DNA of 64,000 nt from Gammaproteobacteria bacterium (GTDB lineage: Bacteria > Pseudomonadota > Gammaproteobacteria > Steroidobacterales > Steroidobacteraceae): the NCBI GenBank assembly GCA_028293725.1, contig JAQGOE010000119.1, positions 1 to 64,000 on the forward strand. Direction: 5' to 3'. Shown piece by piece: positions 1 through 8,024 of the stretch. Under the pieces are notes generated by a model. The model did no database searches, was not told where the DNA came from, and was given only the letters and a program-made list of their open reading frames with translations. A program made the translations under genes and the position numbers. Numbering within the stretch: the first letter of the stretch is position 1; each line of letters begins with the position of its first letter.

Positions 1-620
1 GCGGCCGGGCACAGCTACTTGATCCAAAAACACGCGGCGAGCCGTCTCCATTATGACTTTCGCCTGGAGCTTGGCGGAGTGTTGAAGAGCTGGGCGGTCA
101 CGCGCGGCCCAAGCCTCAATCCCGAAGCGGCTCGCGGTGCACGTGGAGGATCATCCTCTCGACTACGGTTCGTTCGAGGGAACGATTCCGCAAGGTCAGT
201 ATGGTGGCGGCACCGTCATGCTCTGGGATAAAGGCTCTTGGACGCCCCTCGGCAACCCGGAGCGCGATATCGCTCGCGGCAATCTGACATTCACGCTACA
301 GGGCAAGCGCCTGAAAGGTCGTTGGCACCTGGTCCGGATGCGTGGCAATCGTCGTGGAGACGCCAAGCGCGAGAACTGGCTGCTCATCAAGGGCAAGGAT
401 CAATACGCGGACGCCAATGGCGACGTAGCGCTCGAGAAGTTTCAGAAAAGCGTCGTGAGCCGTCGCACCATGGAAGGCATCGCGAAAGCCGGGCCCTCTT
501 GAAGAAACTCAAAGCGCGTGCCGCCAAGACTTCTCCCTTCGCCGCGCTGCCGACAGACGCACGGCGAGGCGCGCGATTCCTCGAGCCTGGTCGCAGAACT
601 GTGTCTCGCCGTACACCGGG
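1..620 (+). pseudogene. ligD: Decayed LigD-type gene: 3'-phosphoesterase domain with frameshift, ligase part lost
   Basis: The first 120 bases read as the start of the LigD 3'-phosphoesterase domain ([17 protein letters not shown], then [10 protein letters not shown]). The reading frame then breaks near 121-128 and the family continues in the next frame with [31 protein letters not shown] and LLIKGKDQYA motifs, stopping at 502. The His and Asp/Glu motifs of the domain are therefore split over two frames. Beyond 502 another frame holds a weak trace of the inter-domain linker and ligase start (FLEP around 575-590), after which similarity is lost. The domain trims 3' ends in bacterial non-homologous end joining. 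The gene continues left of the window. A sequencing error could explain the single shift, but not the loss of the ligase domain. Confidence 0.75.
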
Positions 621-989
621 GTGCGACGCAGTTCTCATCCGCTGAGCAAAGGTTTCGACAAAGTCCCCGCTTCGGAGCGATCCTGCGATCCTCCTAATCG
701 CGAGCGCCCAGGTTGAAGGTAGACGACATCCTTCGGTTCGAGGAACTGATGCAACTGCTGTTGGCCAGCAGCAGTGCCAAGGAAACCGGCATCGAGAAGC
801 TGTTTCGGCAGGCGGTCGCCCTGGCCGGACTTCAGGATCAAGTCTGGCTCGGTCCGCCTATAAACCTGCCGAGACGATGCGATAGGGGGTCCCCCGTCTG
901 CTGAAGGTATCCACTTCCTGATGCACGAGAACGCAACCGCCGCTTGTTGCGGATCGAGGCCAACCGTCCGCCTAAGGCCTGTTGCGACC
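621..989. other. Gap between the ligD remnant and a small gene; no supported gene
   Basis: About 370 bases with short open frames on both strands (for example 713-904 forward from a TTG). None has a convincing ribosome binding site or a recognisable family. The left part may hold further unrecognisable ligD debris. Confidence 0.5.
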
Positions 990-1205
990 CTAGAGCTGCG
1001 TCTTCAATTGCTCTTCAAGTAGAACCGCCTTCGCGATGCAGTCCTCTGCGGCTTGCTCGGCCACAAGAGCGTCCCTGATCCGATTGGCGACCCGCGCGCA
1101 CATCGAAAGCCGGATCAGTTCCCGCCCCAGGATTACCGCCTCCTGATGCTCCTGCAACAGGGCGCCCAACTTTGCCACAGGTATCTTCTCAACTGTCTGA
1201 GCCAT
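990..1205 (-). CDS. Small hypothetical protein, 71 aa
   Basis: A 71-residue, probably helical and soluble protein with no signal peptide or membrane segment. It is rich in Ala, Leu, Glu and Arg, with an Ala-rich heptad-like middle (VAEQAAEDCIAKAVLLEEQL). The ATG at 1205 follows an AGGGG ribosome binding site at about 9 bases. I recognise no family. It lies alone between the ligD remnant and the CinA-like gene, which is read in the same direction about 130 bases upstream. Its reality rests on the ribosome binding site and on clean coding composition. Confidence 0.5.
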   Translation of the reverse strand: MAQTVEKIPVAKLGALLQEHQEAVILGRELIRLSMCARVANRIRDALVAEQAAEDCIAKAVLLEEQLKTQL

Positions 1206-1336
1206 ATGCCTACCCCTAAAGGCTATGTGTAACAGCTATGTGAAGTACTGCAAACGCGAGCTGCAAGTAAGCTCGGCGTTTTTCCAGGTCATACCGGCCA
1301 TCAGAGCCCCTCCCGTTTTTTAGAATATTGCCGATG

Positions 1337-1858
1337 TCACTGGGCACTGCCGTACAACAGTTCCAGGGCATGCAACACCGCGGCCCGCCTGACACCGTCC
1401 GGCTGCATTTGGCTGAATTCACGTCTCGACACCACCGTGGTCGCTCCCTCCCGGCAGACCGCGAAGCACACGAGCCCGGCCGGATTCCCATCCTCATCAG
1501 CGTCTGGTCCTAACACGCCGGTCACCGACACGGCGACGCTGGCTGGCGACCGTTCGAGGGCACCCTGCGCCATTTGGCGCGCCACCTCGACATTGACCGC
1601 CCCCTGCGTCTCCAGGAGATCCCGATCCACGCCCAGCACCTTCGTCTTATTGGCTTTTGTGTAAACCACGAAGCCCCCATGGAGACACTCACTGGCATTT
1701 TGTGCGTGCGACAGAATCGCCGCGATCAGGCCACCGGTGCAGGATTCCGCGGTGGCAACCGAGAGACCTGCGGCACGCAATGCGTCGATAACAGGTTGAG
1801 CTCCGCCAACGAGCTCGCGTTCGATGCAGCAACCCAACTCGTTTTCAGGAGAGGGCAT
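1337..1858 (-). CDS. CinA-family nicotinamide-nucleotide amidohydrolase (PncC-like)
   Basis: This 173-residue protein matches the stand-alone C-terminal CinA domain, which deamidates nicotinamide mononucleotide to nicotinate mononucleotide in pyridine-nucleotide recycling. Visible family motifs are ATAESCTGGLIAA, GGFVVYTKANKTKVLGV, GAVNVEVARQMAQGAL and VSVTGVLGPD. The N-terminal MoCF domain of full-length CinA is absent, as is usual for PncC/YgaD-type proteins. The ATG at 1858 is chosen because an AGGA lies 9 bases upstream; in-frame starts at 1867 and 1876 also exist. The 5' end overlaps the 3' end of the DUF6328 gene by 14 bases, so the two are probably co-transcribed. Assignment to the CinA family is secure; the exact substrate is inferred. 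Confidence 0.88.
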   Translation of the reverse strand: MPSPENELGCCIERELVGGAQPVIDALRAAGLSVATAESCTGGLIAAILSHAQNASECLHGGFVVYTKANKTKVLGVDRDLLETQGAVNVEVARQMAQGALERSPASVAVSVTGVLGPDADEDGNPAGLVCFAVCREGATTVVSRREFSQMQPDGVRRAAVLHALELLYGSAQ

Positions 1859-2777
1859 AACGTGCATCCTGTCCACGATTTCTGCGTCGAATGACCAGCG
1901 GCACGAGATACCAGAAACTTACCAGCAGAGCGAACCCGGCCACCGCACCCGCAACCGCCATCCCGCTGCTCCCAAACAGCTTCATCAAGGATACCCACAG
2001 ATCGCAGGACAGTCCGAGCGCCAGCGGCAGCAGCGCCCAGGCGATCAGCACCGATCCCGTCGCATGCAGACGGGGGTCATCATTCCCACTGAAGGTGATG
2101 CGATGGATGGCGGCGGGCGCGATCAGCAGGACGATTGCCAACACCAGACACAGGAGACCGACGAGATGCGCTACCCGCACGGCGGACGGCAACTGCTCGA
2201 AGGCCTTCGTCAACATCACCACAAACTGAAACCCCAACAGCGCCTGCACTCCCGGCAAAATCACACGTGCTTCCGTGAGCATCTGCTCGATCTTGGTGTG
2301 CAAAGGCGTATCTTGCTCTTTCATTGGGGTCTCCTGCGCACGAACAGCCCAGAGCCGGCGCAGACCGATACCGAGAAAATACCATGCGAGGAGCGCGGCG
2401 CTGAACGCGCCAATAGCCACGACCGCGCTCAGCATGGTCCCGAAGGGCTGCTCCGCCGCGACAAAGATATTGCACCCGATGCCGCCGGCCAACGGCAACA
2501 GTGCCATCTTCGCATACTGCTTGGATGTCAGATAAATACGGACGCTGGCTTCGCCTCCCTCCACGATCCGATGCTGACACGGCACCGCGATCATGAGGCC
2601 GATAGCGCTGATCATCAATCCGAGGCCAACCACAGCGACGCTGCGGCAAACAAGTGGAATTGCGGCAAAGCCATCTTGAAACAGCCCTTGGAACTCGAAG
2701 CCCAGCAACACCTGAGCGCCGAGCATCTGCATGCGCAGCTCATCGAGCGAGACTTTAAGGGCATCATCGAGCTTCAT
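1845..2777 (-). CDS. Membrane protein with two fused DUF6328 units
   Basis: The 310-residue protein contains two copies of the same roughly 145-residue unit. Each starts with a short amphipathic helix ending in an LxGxQxLLGF motif (MLGAQVLLGFEF near residue 18, ILPGVQALLGFQF near 170) and carries four predicted membrane segments with an HRI motif after the second. Family members (DUF6328) normally have a single unit of about 150-170 residues, so this is a tandem duplication in one frame, joined by a charged linker near residues 145-165. No function is established. It is encoded directly upstream of the CinA-like gene with a short overlap. A fragment of another copy lies at about 15,057-15,125, inside a rearrangement scar. 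Confidence 0.8.
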   Translation of the reverse strand: MKLDDALKVSLDELRMQMLGAQVLLGFEFQGLFQDGFAAIPLVCRSVAVVGLGLMISAIGLMIAVPCQHRIVEGGEASVRIYLTSKQYAKMALLPLAGGIGCNIFVAAEQPFGTMLSAVVAIGAFSAALLAWYFLGIGLRRLWAVRAQETPMKEQDTPLHTKIEQMLTEARVILPGVQALLGFQFVVMLTKAFEQLPSAVRVAHLVGLLCLVLAIVLLIAPAAIHRITFSGNDDPRLHATGSVLIAWALLPLALGLSCDLWVSLMKLFGSSGMAVAGAVAGFALLVSFWYLVPLVIRRRNRGQDARYALS

Positions 2778-3144
2778 TCGACCCCTTCCAATCGATGCGA
2801 AGCGGCGTCGCGCGCGTTGTCAGAAGGTTTCAGCTGAAACGCGCACCCGGTGTACCTTGCCAATCCGGTGTCCCTGATTCCCCTAGGTGCACTCTGCCGG
2901 TGCTCTGACCTGTTAAGCGTCTGAGCAAATTCCGTTCCTAAACGACGCTCTCCACAATGGCGATGTGGCCGTTGTCTCAGTCTTGCGCGAATGACTTCCG
3001 GCATCGCGGCAATGTCCGAACAGGACCCCGGGAACACGAACTAAAGCTGCACGTTATTTCCCGGCACCTGACGTCCGCCACGAAGTATTCATGAGAGTGG
3101 CCCTGAGCCGCCGTTGATCCGCGGCTCCGTCTGGCGCGTCCGAG
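2778..3144. other. Intergenic region between the ketosynthase and the DUF6328 gene
   Basis: About 370 bases separating two minus-strand units. It must hold the end of the polyketide operon transcript and the promoter of the DUF6328-CinA pair. I see no strong hairpin with a T-tract and no good -35/-10 pair, and the open frames here have no ribosome binding site or family match. Confidence 0.5.
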
Positions 3145-4404
3145 TTAGCCCGCAACCGAGCGGCAGATAAGCACCGCGTTAGTGCCGCCAAACGCAAATG
3201 AGTTCGACATGACCGCAGCCAACTCGACACCCGTTCGGGCCGTTCCGGGCACGTAGTCGAGGTCACATTCGGGGTCCGGCACACGCAGATTGATGGTAGG
3301 CGGAATCGTTTGTTGCTCGAGCGCGAGTACCGCGGCCACGAACTCGAGAGCCCCCGCAGCGCCGAGCAGATGCCCGTGCATGGACTTTGTGGAGCTCACT
3401 GGAACGCGAACGGCCTGCGCGCCAAACACTTGTCTGATCGCCGCGGTTTCGACGGCGTCGTTGGCGAGAGTCGCCGTGCCGTGGGCGTTGATGTAGTCGA
3501 TTTCCTCGGGTCGGATCGCCGCGGATTCGAGTGCCCGGCGCATCGCGGCCGCCTGCCCTTCGACCGAGGGCCGCGTGATGTGCGCTGAATCGGTGCAAAG
3601 GCCGTAGCCGACGAATTCGGCATGAACGCGCGCACCGCGCGTCTGTGCACGCTCCCAGTCTTCCAACACGACGATGGCCGCGCCCTCACCGAGCACCAGA
3701 CCCGTTCGGTCCTTGGCGAACGGCTTGCATGCGGAACCAACATCGTCGGGGTCTGCGATGGCGAGGGTCTTAAGTGCATCCCATGCGACCAACGTCCCAT
3801 AATTTAGCGGCGCCTCGCTCCCTCCGGCGAGCATCAGGTCTACCTCGCCGGTGGCTATCCGCCGCGCGGCTTCACCGATCGCCACTGCGGAGGAGGAGCA
3901 CGCGGTGGAATAGGTCAGATTCGGCCCCCGCAACCCGTATTCGATACCGATCCAGGATGCGGCCGCATTGGTCATTGCCATCAACACGCTGTAGGGCTTG
4001 ACTCGATCCGAGCCTTCCGCGTAAAGGGTGAAGTAGCCAGCGTCTGTCGATTGCGCTCCACCCATGCCGGTGCCGACAAAGACACCCGCGCGTTCGCGCC
4101 CACGATCATCGAACACCAGACCCGCATCGCGCACCGCTTGGTCGGCGGCTACCAGTGCGAACTGGCTGACCCGATCCAGCATGCGGAGCTTCGGCGCGGG
4201 AAAGTAGCTCGCGCCGTCAAACGCGACCGCGCCTCCGATGTGATTCCGCGGCTCTCGAAGGACGGGCCGGCCAGGCGGCGCGGTTGTCGGCGCAGGCAGT
4301 GCGACGATTCCCGAGCGACCACGCGCGAGATTGTCGAAGAATGATTCCGAGCTGTTACCCAGCGGCGAAACCACGCCTATTCCGGTGACCGCCACCCGTC
4401 TCAA
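3145..4404 (-). CDS. Beta-ketoacyl-ACP synthase, FabF-type, in a type III PKS operon
   Basis: A 419-residue condensing enzyme of the thiolase fold that joins malonyl-ACP to an acyl chain. The complete catalytic set is visible: nucleophile Cys169 in STACSSS, His308 in NAHGTAT, Lys340 and His345 in STKSMHGHLLGAAG, and the C-terminal SNSFAFGGTNA loop. The TTG at 4404 is taken as start because it overlaps the ACP stop (TTGA) and is followed by the normal RRVAVTGIGVVSP N-terminus; a GTG three codons later is possible. It is the last gene of the operon. Sitting next to a dedicated ACP and downstream of a type III polyketide synthase, it probably serves a special pathway rather than bulk fatty acid synthesis. 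Family certain; product inferred. Confidence 0.92.
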   Translation of the reverse strand: MRRVAVTGIGVVSPLGNSSESFFDNLARGRSGIVALPAPTTAPPGRPVLREPRNHIGGAVAFDGASYFPAPKLRMLDRVSQFALVAADQAVRDAGLVFDDRGRERAGVFVGTGMGGAQSTDAGYFTLYAEGSDRVKPYSVLMAMTNAAASWIGIEYGLRGPNLTYSTACSSSAVAIGEAARRIATGEVDLMLAGGSEAPLNYGTLVAWDALKTLAIADPDDVGSACKPFAKDRTGLVLGEGAAIVVLEDWERAQTRGARVHAEFVGYGLCTDSAHITRPSVEGQAAAMRRALESAAIRPEEIDYINAHGTATLANDAVETAAIRQVFGAQAVRVPVSSTKSMHGHLLGAAGALEFVAAVLALEQQTIPPTINLRVPDPECDLDYVPGTARTGVELAAVMSNSFAFGGTNAVLICRSVAG

Positions 4405-4679
4405 GCCGGCATTTCCGCGCTGGCAATCACCGGCCGCTGTGCGGCAACGAGCTTGTCGACATATTCGACGAGGTCGCCGAAGGTCCTCATCTGGCTTTGC
4501 CACTCGGCGGGCTCGGACGGGATCTCGACCTTGAGTTCATCCTCGACATCGAACAGGATTTCGACCATGGACAATGAATCAACGTCGAGCTCTTTCAAAA
4601 CCGTGTCCGGTTGCAGAGCGTCGGGGGCTAAATCGAATTTGGCTTGCAGTATGGCTTGCATCGATTGATACGTCGTCAT
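4401..4679 (-). CDS. Acyl carrier protein
   Basis: A 92-residue acidic protein with the carrier signature ELDVDSLSMVEILFDVEDE. Ser35 of the DSL motif is the expected site for 4'-phosphopantetheine. Helices I and II are of normal length; the C-terminus (after the YVDKLVAAQ helix) is about ten residues longer than housekeeping AcpP. It overlaps the ketosynthase start by four bases and lies 72 bases after the FAD oxidoreductase stop. The pairing suggests a dedicated ACP-KS unit that loads or elongates an acyl chain for the neighbouring type III synthase. It is clearly not the fab-operon acpP. Confidence 0.92.
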   Translation of the reverse strand: MTTYQSMQAILQAKFDLAPDALQPDTVLKELDVDSLSMVEILFDVEDELKVEIPSEPAEWQSQMRTFGDLVEYVDKLVAAQRPVIASAEMPA

Positions 4680-4751
4680 CGCGCATTCTCCACGAAAGGT
4701 CGGGCAATCATTCGGGCACAGAAACGGTCGAGGTGATCCCCGTAGTGTTGG

Positions 4752-5996
4752 TTACGACGGCACCCCACCGGAGGCGCTCATGCCGCGCAACGGCTGTACT
4801 TTGCCGCTCCAGCGAGCGCCCTCGGCAAGGAGTTGCGGGAAGCGCTCCAGCAATGTGGTTGCGATCTGCGTGGTAATAGGCCGCGTGAATACGCTTGCGA
4901 ATACGGCAGCTACGAAGAGGCGCGGTGAAAAGTTGTCGCGCCACGCAGCCGCGTAGTGCGCCCGGGCAGCCTTGAGCGCACTGATGGCACCGGCGCCGTT
5001 GCGCATCAGCTCGGGTCGTGCAATCAGTTGCTCGCACAACAAGGCCGCCGATTGAATGGCAATGCTAATCCCTTCGGCGACGATCGGATGCGTTTCGGCG
5101 GCCGCGTTACCGACCGCGAAAATACCGTTGCGACCGAAAGTACGAATGCCGGTCCGCATCGGTCCGGACGACAGCCAGGCGCCATCTAACGTCGTCCCGG
5201 CCAACGCCAGCGAAACTCCCTTACATGACGACGCGATATGCGACAGAACCGCTTCACCGGCTCGGACATCAGGTGCTCGTCGCCGGCAGCGTTCGAGCCG
5301 GTCGCGACGAACGCAGCAAGACAGGCTGATACGACCTGCGTCAGTGTGCACCATACCGCCATAGCCTCCCGGGAAAGCAAGCAATGGCATCAGGTCCTGG
5401 GGCAGTGTGCTGCCCGCGAAATGGGCCTTAAAACCGAACAGATCCGTAGGGCTCGACGGCCGGCGCAAGTCCTGCGTCGGCAGCGGGCCAGACTCCCACG
5501 AACCATGCGCGGCAATAATCAGCCGCGATTGCAATACGCGGGCCTCTCGTGTGGCCTTGTTTACGATGAGGCAATCGTAGCCTCCATCGTGCTCGACGAA
5601 TTGTGCGAGCGCGCACGGCTGCCATATCGTTGCCCCAGCGATCGCAGCGCGCTGAAGCAGCAGAGTATCGAGGTGCTCGCGCCCCACCGCCCTCCCCCCG
5701 GCGCTCTGATCCAAGGCCGCCGTTGATGCTAACTCGGCCGTCACCATCACATTGCCCGCGTAGACGCCGACGCGGCGCACCGGAGGTCCGGCAATCTTCA
5801 GCAACTGACCGGACACGCCTAACTTCCCCAGCAGCGGCCAGGTCGTTGCCGAAATGAACTCTCCACACACTTTGCGTCGCGGGAATAGCGCTTTCTCCAC
5901 GACGCCCACCCGCCAGCCGGCCTGCGCCAAGAGCGCGGCGGCCGCAGCCCCGGATGGACCGCCGCCTACAACGATCGCGTCGTACTTTTCTTGCAC
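4752..5996 (-). CDS. FAD-dependent oxidoreductase (geranylgeranyl reductase/aromatic hydroxylase superfamily)
   Basis: A 414-residue flavoprotein. The N-terminal Rossmann motif IVVGGGPSGAAAAALLAQAG binds FAD, followed by the CGEF motif typical of the geranylgeranyl reductase and halogenase-like branch, and by GIFAVGNAAAETHPIVAEGI as the second FAD-binding signature. Likely substrates are an aromatic or unsaturated product of the adjacent synthase: ring hydroxylation, quinone formation or double-bond reduction are all possible. The GTG at 5996 directly abuts the methyltransferase stop (TAGGTG), so translation is probably coupled. C-terminal residues 320-400 lack obvious membrane segments. Superfamily is clear; the reaction is not. 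Confidence 0.85.
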   Translation of the reverse strand: MQEKYDAIVVGGGPSGAAAAALLAQAGWRVGVVEKALFPRRKVCGEFISATTWPLLGKLGVSGQLLKIAGPPVRRVGVYAGNVMVTAELASTAALDQSAGGRAVGREHLDTLLLQRAAIAGATIWQPCALAQFVEHDGGYDCLIVNKATREARVLQSRLIIAAHGSWESGPLPTQDLRRPSSPTDLFGFKAHFAGSTLPQDLMPLLAFPGGYGGMVHTDAGRISLSCCVRRDRLERCRRRAPDVRAGEAVLSHIASSCKGVSLALAGTTLDGAWLSSGPMRTGIRTFGRNGIFAVGNAAAETHPIVAEGISIAIQSAALLCEQLIARPELMRNGAGAISALKAARAHYAAAWRDNFSPRLFVAAVFASVFTRPITTQIATTLLERFPQLLAEGARWSGKVQPLRGMSASGGVPS

Positions 5997-6707
5997 CTAG
6001 CGCGCCCTCCGCACGGCAAGGAAAATGTGACTGAACAGCCCCGCGGAATACTCGTGGATCGCCCAATTCCGGTGATCGGGCCAGAGACTCGACAACTCTT
6101 GCGCACGGAACCCTGCGTGCACGCTCGATACCGCGTCATGTCGTGTCACCGGACCCGCTCCCAACAATCCGATCAGGTGGCTCCCCGTAAGCGCTAGGAC
6201 GGAACGTCGCGGCTCACAGCAAAGAAACACGTTAGTGCGCGCGGCGATTCCCGCAAGCAGTTTCTCCAGCGCCCCTGACGAAAAGTGATGCACGAACAGA
6301 TTGGCGAAGACGACATCCCACCGCGCGTCGTCGCGCTTCGCCAACCACTCGAACACATCCGTCACGAGGACGCGCGGTGTCCAGCCGACTTCGCGCATAC
6401 CATCGAGGGTCTGAGGGGCAACCAGGCTCACCCGATCGAGAAGCATGACGTTGACGTCAGGCCAACGCGCCGCCCTCCGTCGTGCCAGTCGCAACATTAG
6501 TGAGCCGTCGCCGGCGCCGAGTTCGAGCAGCGTGCGCGGAACGAAATCCGACGTGCCGCGATCCAAGGCATGTTGCACGATCGGCAGTGTCGCCATCGCC
6601 CGCTGGATGCGCCGCAAGTCCTGCCTCGAGCGTTGCGAGCGCGGATCTTCGGCGGCGAGACTGTCAAGCATTTCGCGCTCCACGCGCCGTGGCAGGCTTA
6701 GGGTCAT
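5997..6707 (-). CDS. Class I SAM-dependent methyltransferase of the type III PKS operon
   Basis: A 236-residue methyltransferase with motif I LLELGAGDGSLMLRLARR near residues 59-76, an acidic loop DVNVMLLDRV as motif II and DVVFANLFVHHF as motif IV. The protein is soluble, unlike the membrane isoprenylcysteine-type methyltransferase of the Streptomyces srs phenolic-lipid operon. The ATG at 6707 lies 22 bases after the synthase stop. By position it probably O- or C-methylates the polyketide product. Substrate is inferred only from the operon. Confidence 0.82.
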   Translation of the reverse strand: MTLSLPRRVEREMLDSLAAEDPRSQRSRQDLRRIQRAMATLPIVQHALDRGTSDFVPRTLLELGAGDGSLMLRLARRRAARWPDVNVMLLDRVSLVAPQTLDGMREVGWTPRVLVTDVFEWLAKRDDARWDVVFANLFVHHFSSGALEKLLAGIAARTNVFLCCEPRRSVLALTGSHLIGLLGAGPVTRHDAVSSVHAGFRAQELSSLWPDHRNWAIHEYSAGLFSHIFLAVRRAR

Positions 6708-6729
6708 GACCTGTCTCGCCGCATTCGGT

Positions 6730-7785
6730 TCACGCCGCCTCCAGCAATGCTCCATGGCAACTGAACCCTGCACCAAACGCAGACATCCACCACCATCCGG
6801 GCTTGGCGTCATCTTTCAGCGCTGCCTGCAGCACGAAGTAGACAAAGGCGCTGCTCATGTTGCCGTACTGACGCAGCATGTCGGCGCTGTAGCGAAGGTC
6901 GTTCGCGTCGAGTTTTAGCCGACGTTGAAGTGCGTCCAGCACGTCGCGGCCGCCGGCGTGCATGATCCAGGTTCCAATGTCCGCCGGCGTCAAGCCAGCG
7001 GTATCGAGCACCGTATGCAGCACCTGCTCCGCGTACTCGGCAGCAAGGCCGGGAACCGGACGGGTCAGGATATTGCGCAGCATCCCCTTACGGGTTTCAA
7101 ACATCAGCGCATTGCGCTTGGCCGGATCGACCAGTGAGGCGAATGATTTCCATTCGATGCTACGACGCCGCGGAGATGCATTTCGGGACAAAACGGCGGC
7201 TCCCGCCCCGTCGCCAAACAAGCACGCGCTGATCAAGACGCCTGGGTCATTGTCGAGATACATTGCGGCACTGCTGATTTCGACGCAGATAGACAACACG
7301 TGCCGGCATCCGGCCGTCATCAATGCGTCGGCCAGCCGCCAATTAGGCAGCGCCGCCGCACAGCCTTGTCCGACCAGATCGAAAGCCAGAACGTCCGCGC
7401 GCAGCCCCAAGCGCTCGACCACGTAACTGGTCAACCCGGGGCAGAGGTAGCCCGTGCAGGTACTGACCACAACTCCGTCAATTTCCGATGCCGTAAGCGT
7501 CGCTTCCTGCAGCGCGGATTTGCCGGCGGCGGCGGCCAGGACCGGGGCATTGGCCAAAAACCGGGCGTGCAGGGTATCGGGGTCAACCTGAAAGACCTCA
7601 CTCAGGGACTCTACGGACAGCGATCTGTACGCGATTCCATTGTCTTTGGTCAGGACCGTCTCGGCAATGATGTGCGCACGACGATCCAGTTTGGTGAACC
7701 ACGCGGAAGTCTTGAAAGCTTCCCAGCATTCGGCTTTGCTGTAGCGTTGTGGTGGATTAGCCGTGCCGAGACCCGTAACGAACAT
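6730..7785 (-). CDS. Type III polyketide synthase (chalcone/stilbene synthase superfamily)
   Basis: A 351-residue homodimeric-type synthase that extends an acyl starter with malonyl-CoA and cyclises it. The catalytic triad is intact: Cys142 (VGQGCAAALPN), His276 (WIMHAGGRDVL) and Asn309 (RQYGNMSSA). The GDGAGAAVL loop near 191-199 and C-terminal SAFGAGFSCHGALLE (GxGF-type motif) also fit. The ATG at 7785 is chosen because CGGAG lies 7 bases upstream; a GTG at 7806 is possible. It is the first gene of the operon with methyltransferase, FAD oxidoreductase, ACP and ketosynthase. Bacterial homologues make alkylresorcinols, alkylpyrones or similar phenolic lipids; which one is made here cannot be read from sequence. 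Confidence 0.92.
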   Translation of the reverse strand: MFVTGLGTANPPQRYSKAECWEAFKTSAWFTKLDRRAHIIAETVLTKDNGIAYRSLSVESLSEVFQVDPDTLHARFLANAPVLAAAAGKSALQEATLTASEIDGVVVSTCTGYLCPGLTSYVVERLGLRADVLAFDLVGQGCAAALPNWRLADALMTAGCRHVLSICVEISSAAMYLDNDPGVLISACLFGDGAGAAVLSRNASPRRRSIEWKSFASLVDPAKRNALMFETRKGMLRNILTRPVPGLAAEYAEQVLHTVLDTAGLTPADIGTWIMHAGGRDVLDALQRRLKLDANDLRYSADMLRQYGNMSSAFVYFVLQAALKDDAKPGWWWMSAFGAGFSCHGALLEAA

Positions 7786-8024
7786 CCAGACTCCGATCGT
7801 GTGCACGCCGACGATTCATGCCGGAAACCCCACCATACGCCCCTTGAACCTCGTGAAGAGCGTTAGACGCGCGCAAGCCAAGCTTGCACGCCTTGACGCG
7901 CGCCGCAGTAGCGAGTCGCATTTCAACGCGGCGCGCAACCTGTAGTTCCGCACCAACGCGGAACGCATATTGCTTCCATAAGTGCGCCACCCACACTCCA
8001 CAAACAGCGCACCGGAGACGGCCG

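Noticed and set aside
713..904. Short forward frame of 63 codons starting at TTG, and a 68-codon frame on the other strand
   Set aside because: No ribosome binding site, no family, and the two overlap on opposite strands in DNA adjacent to a decayed gene.
1824..2837. Long forward frame of 337 codons over the DUF6328 gene
   Set aside because: Shadow of the minus-strand gene; the translation is rich in Gln, His and Arg without hydrophobic cores.
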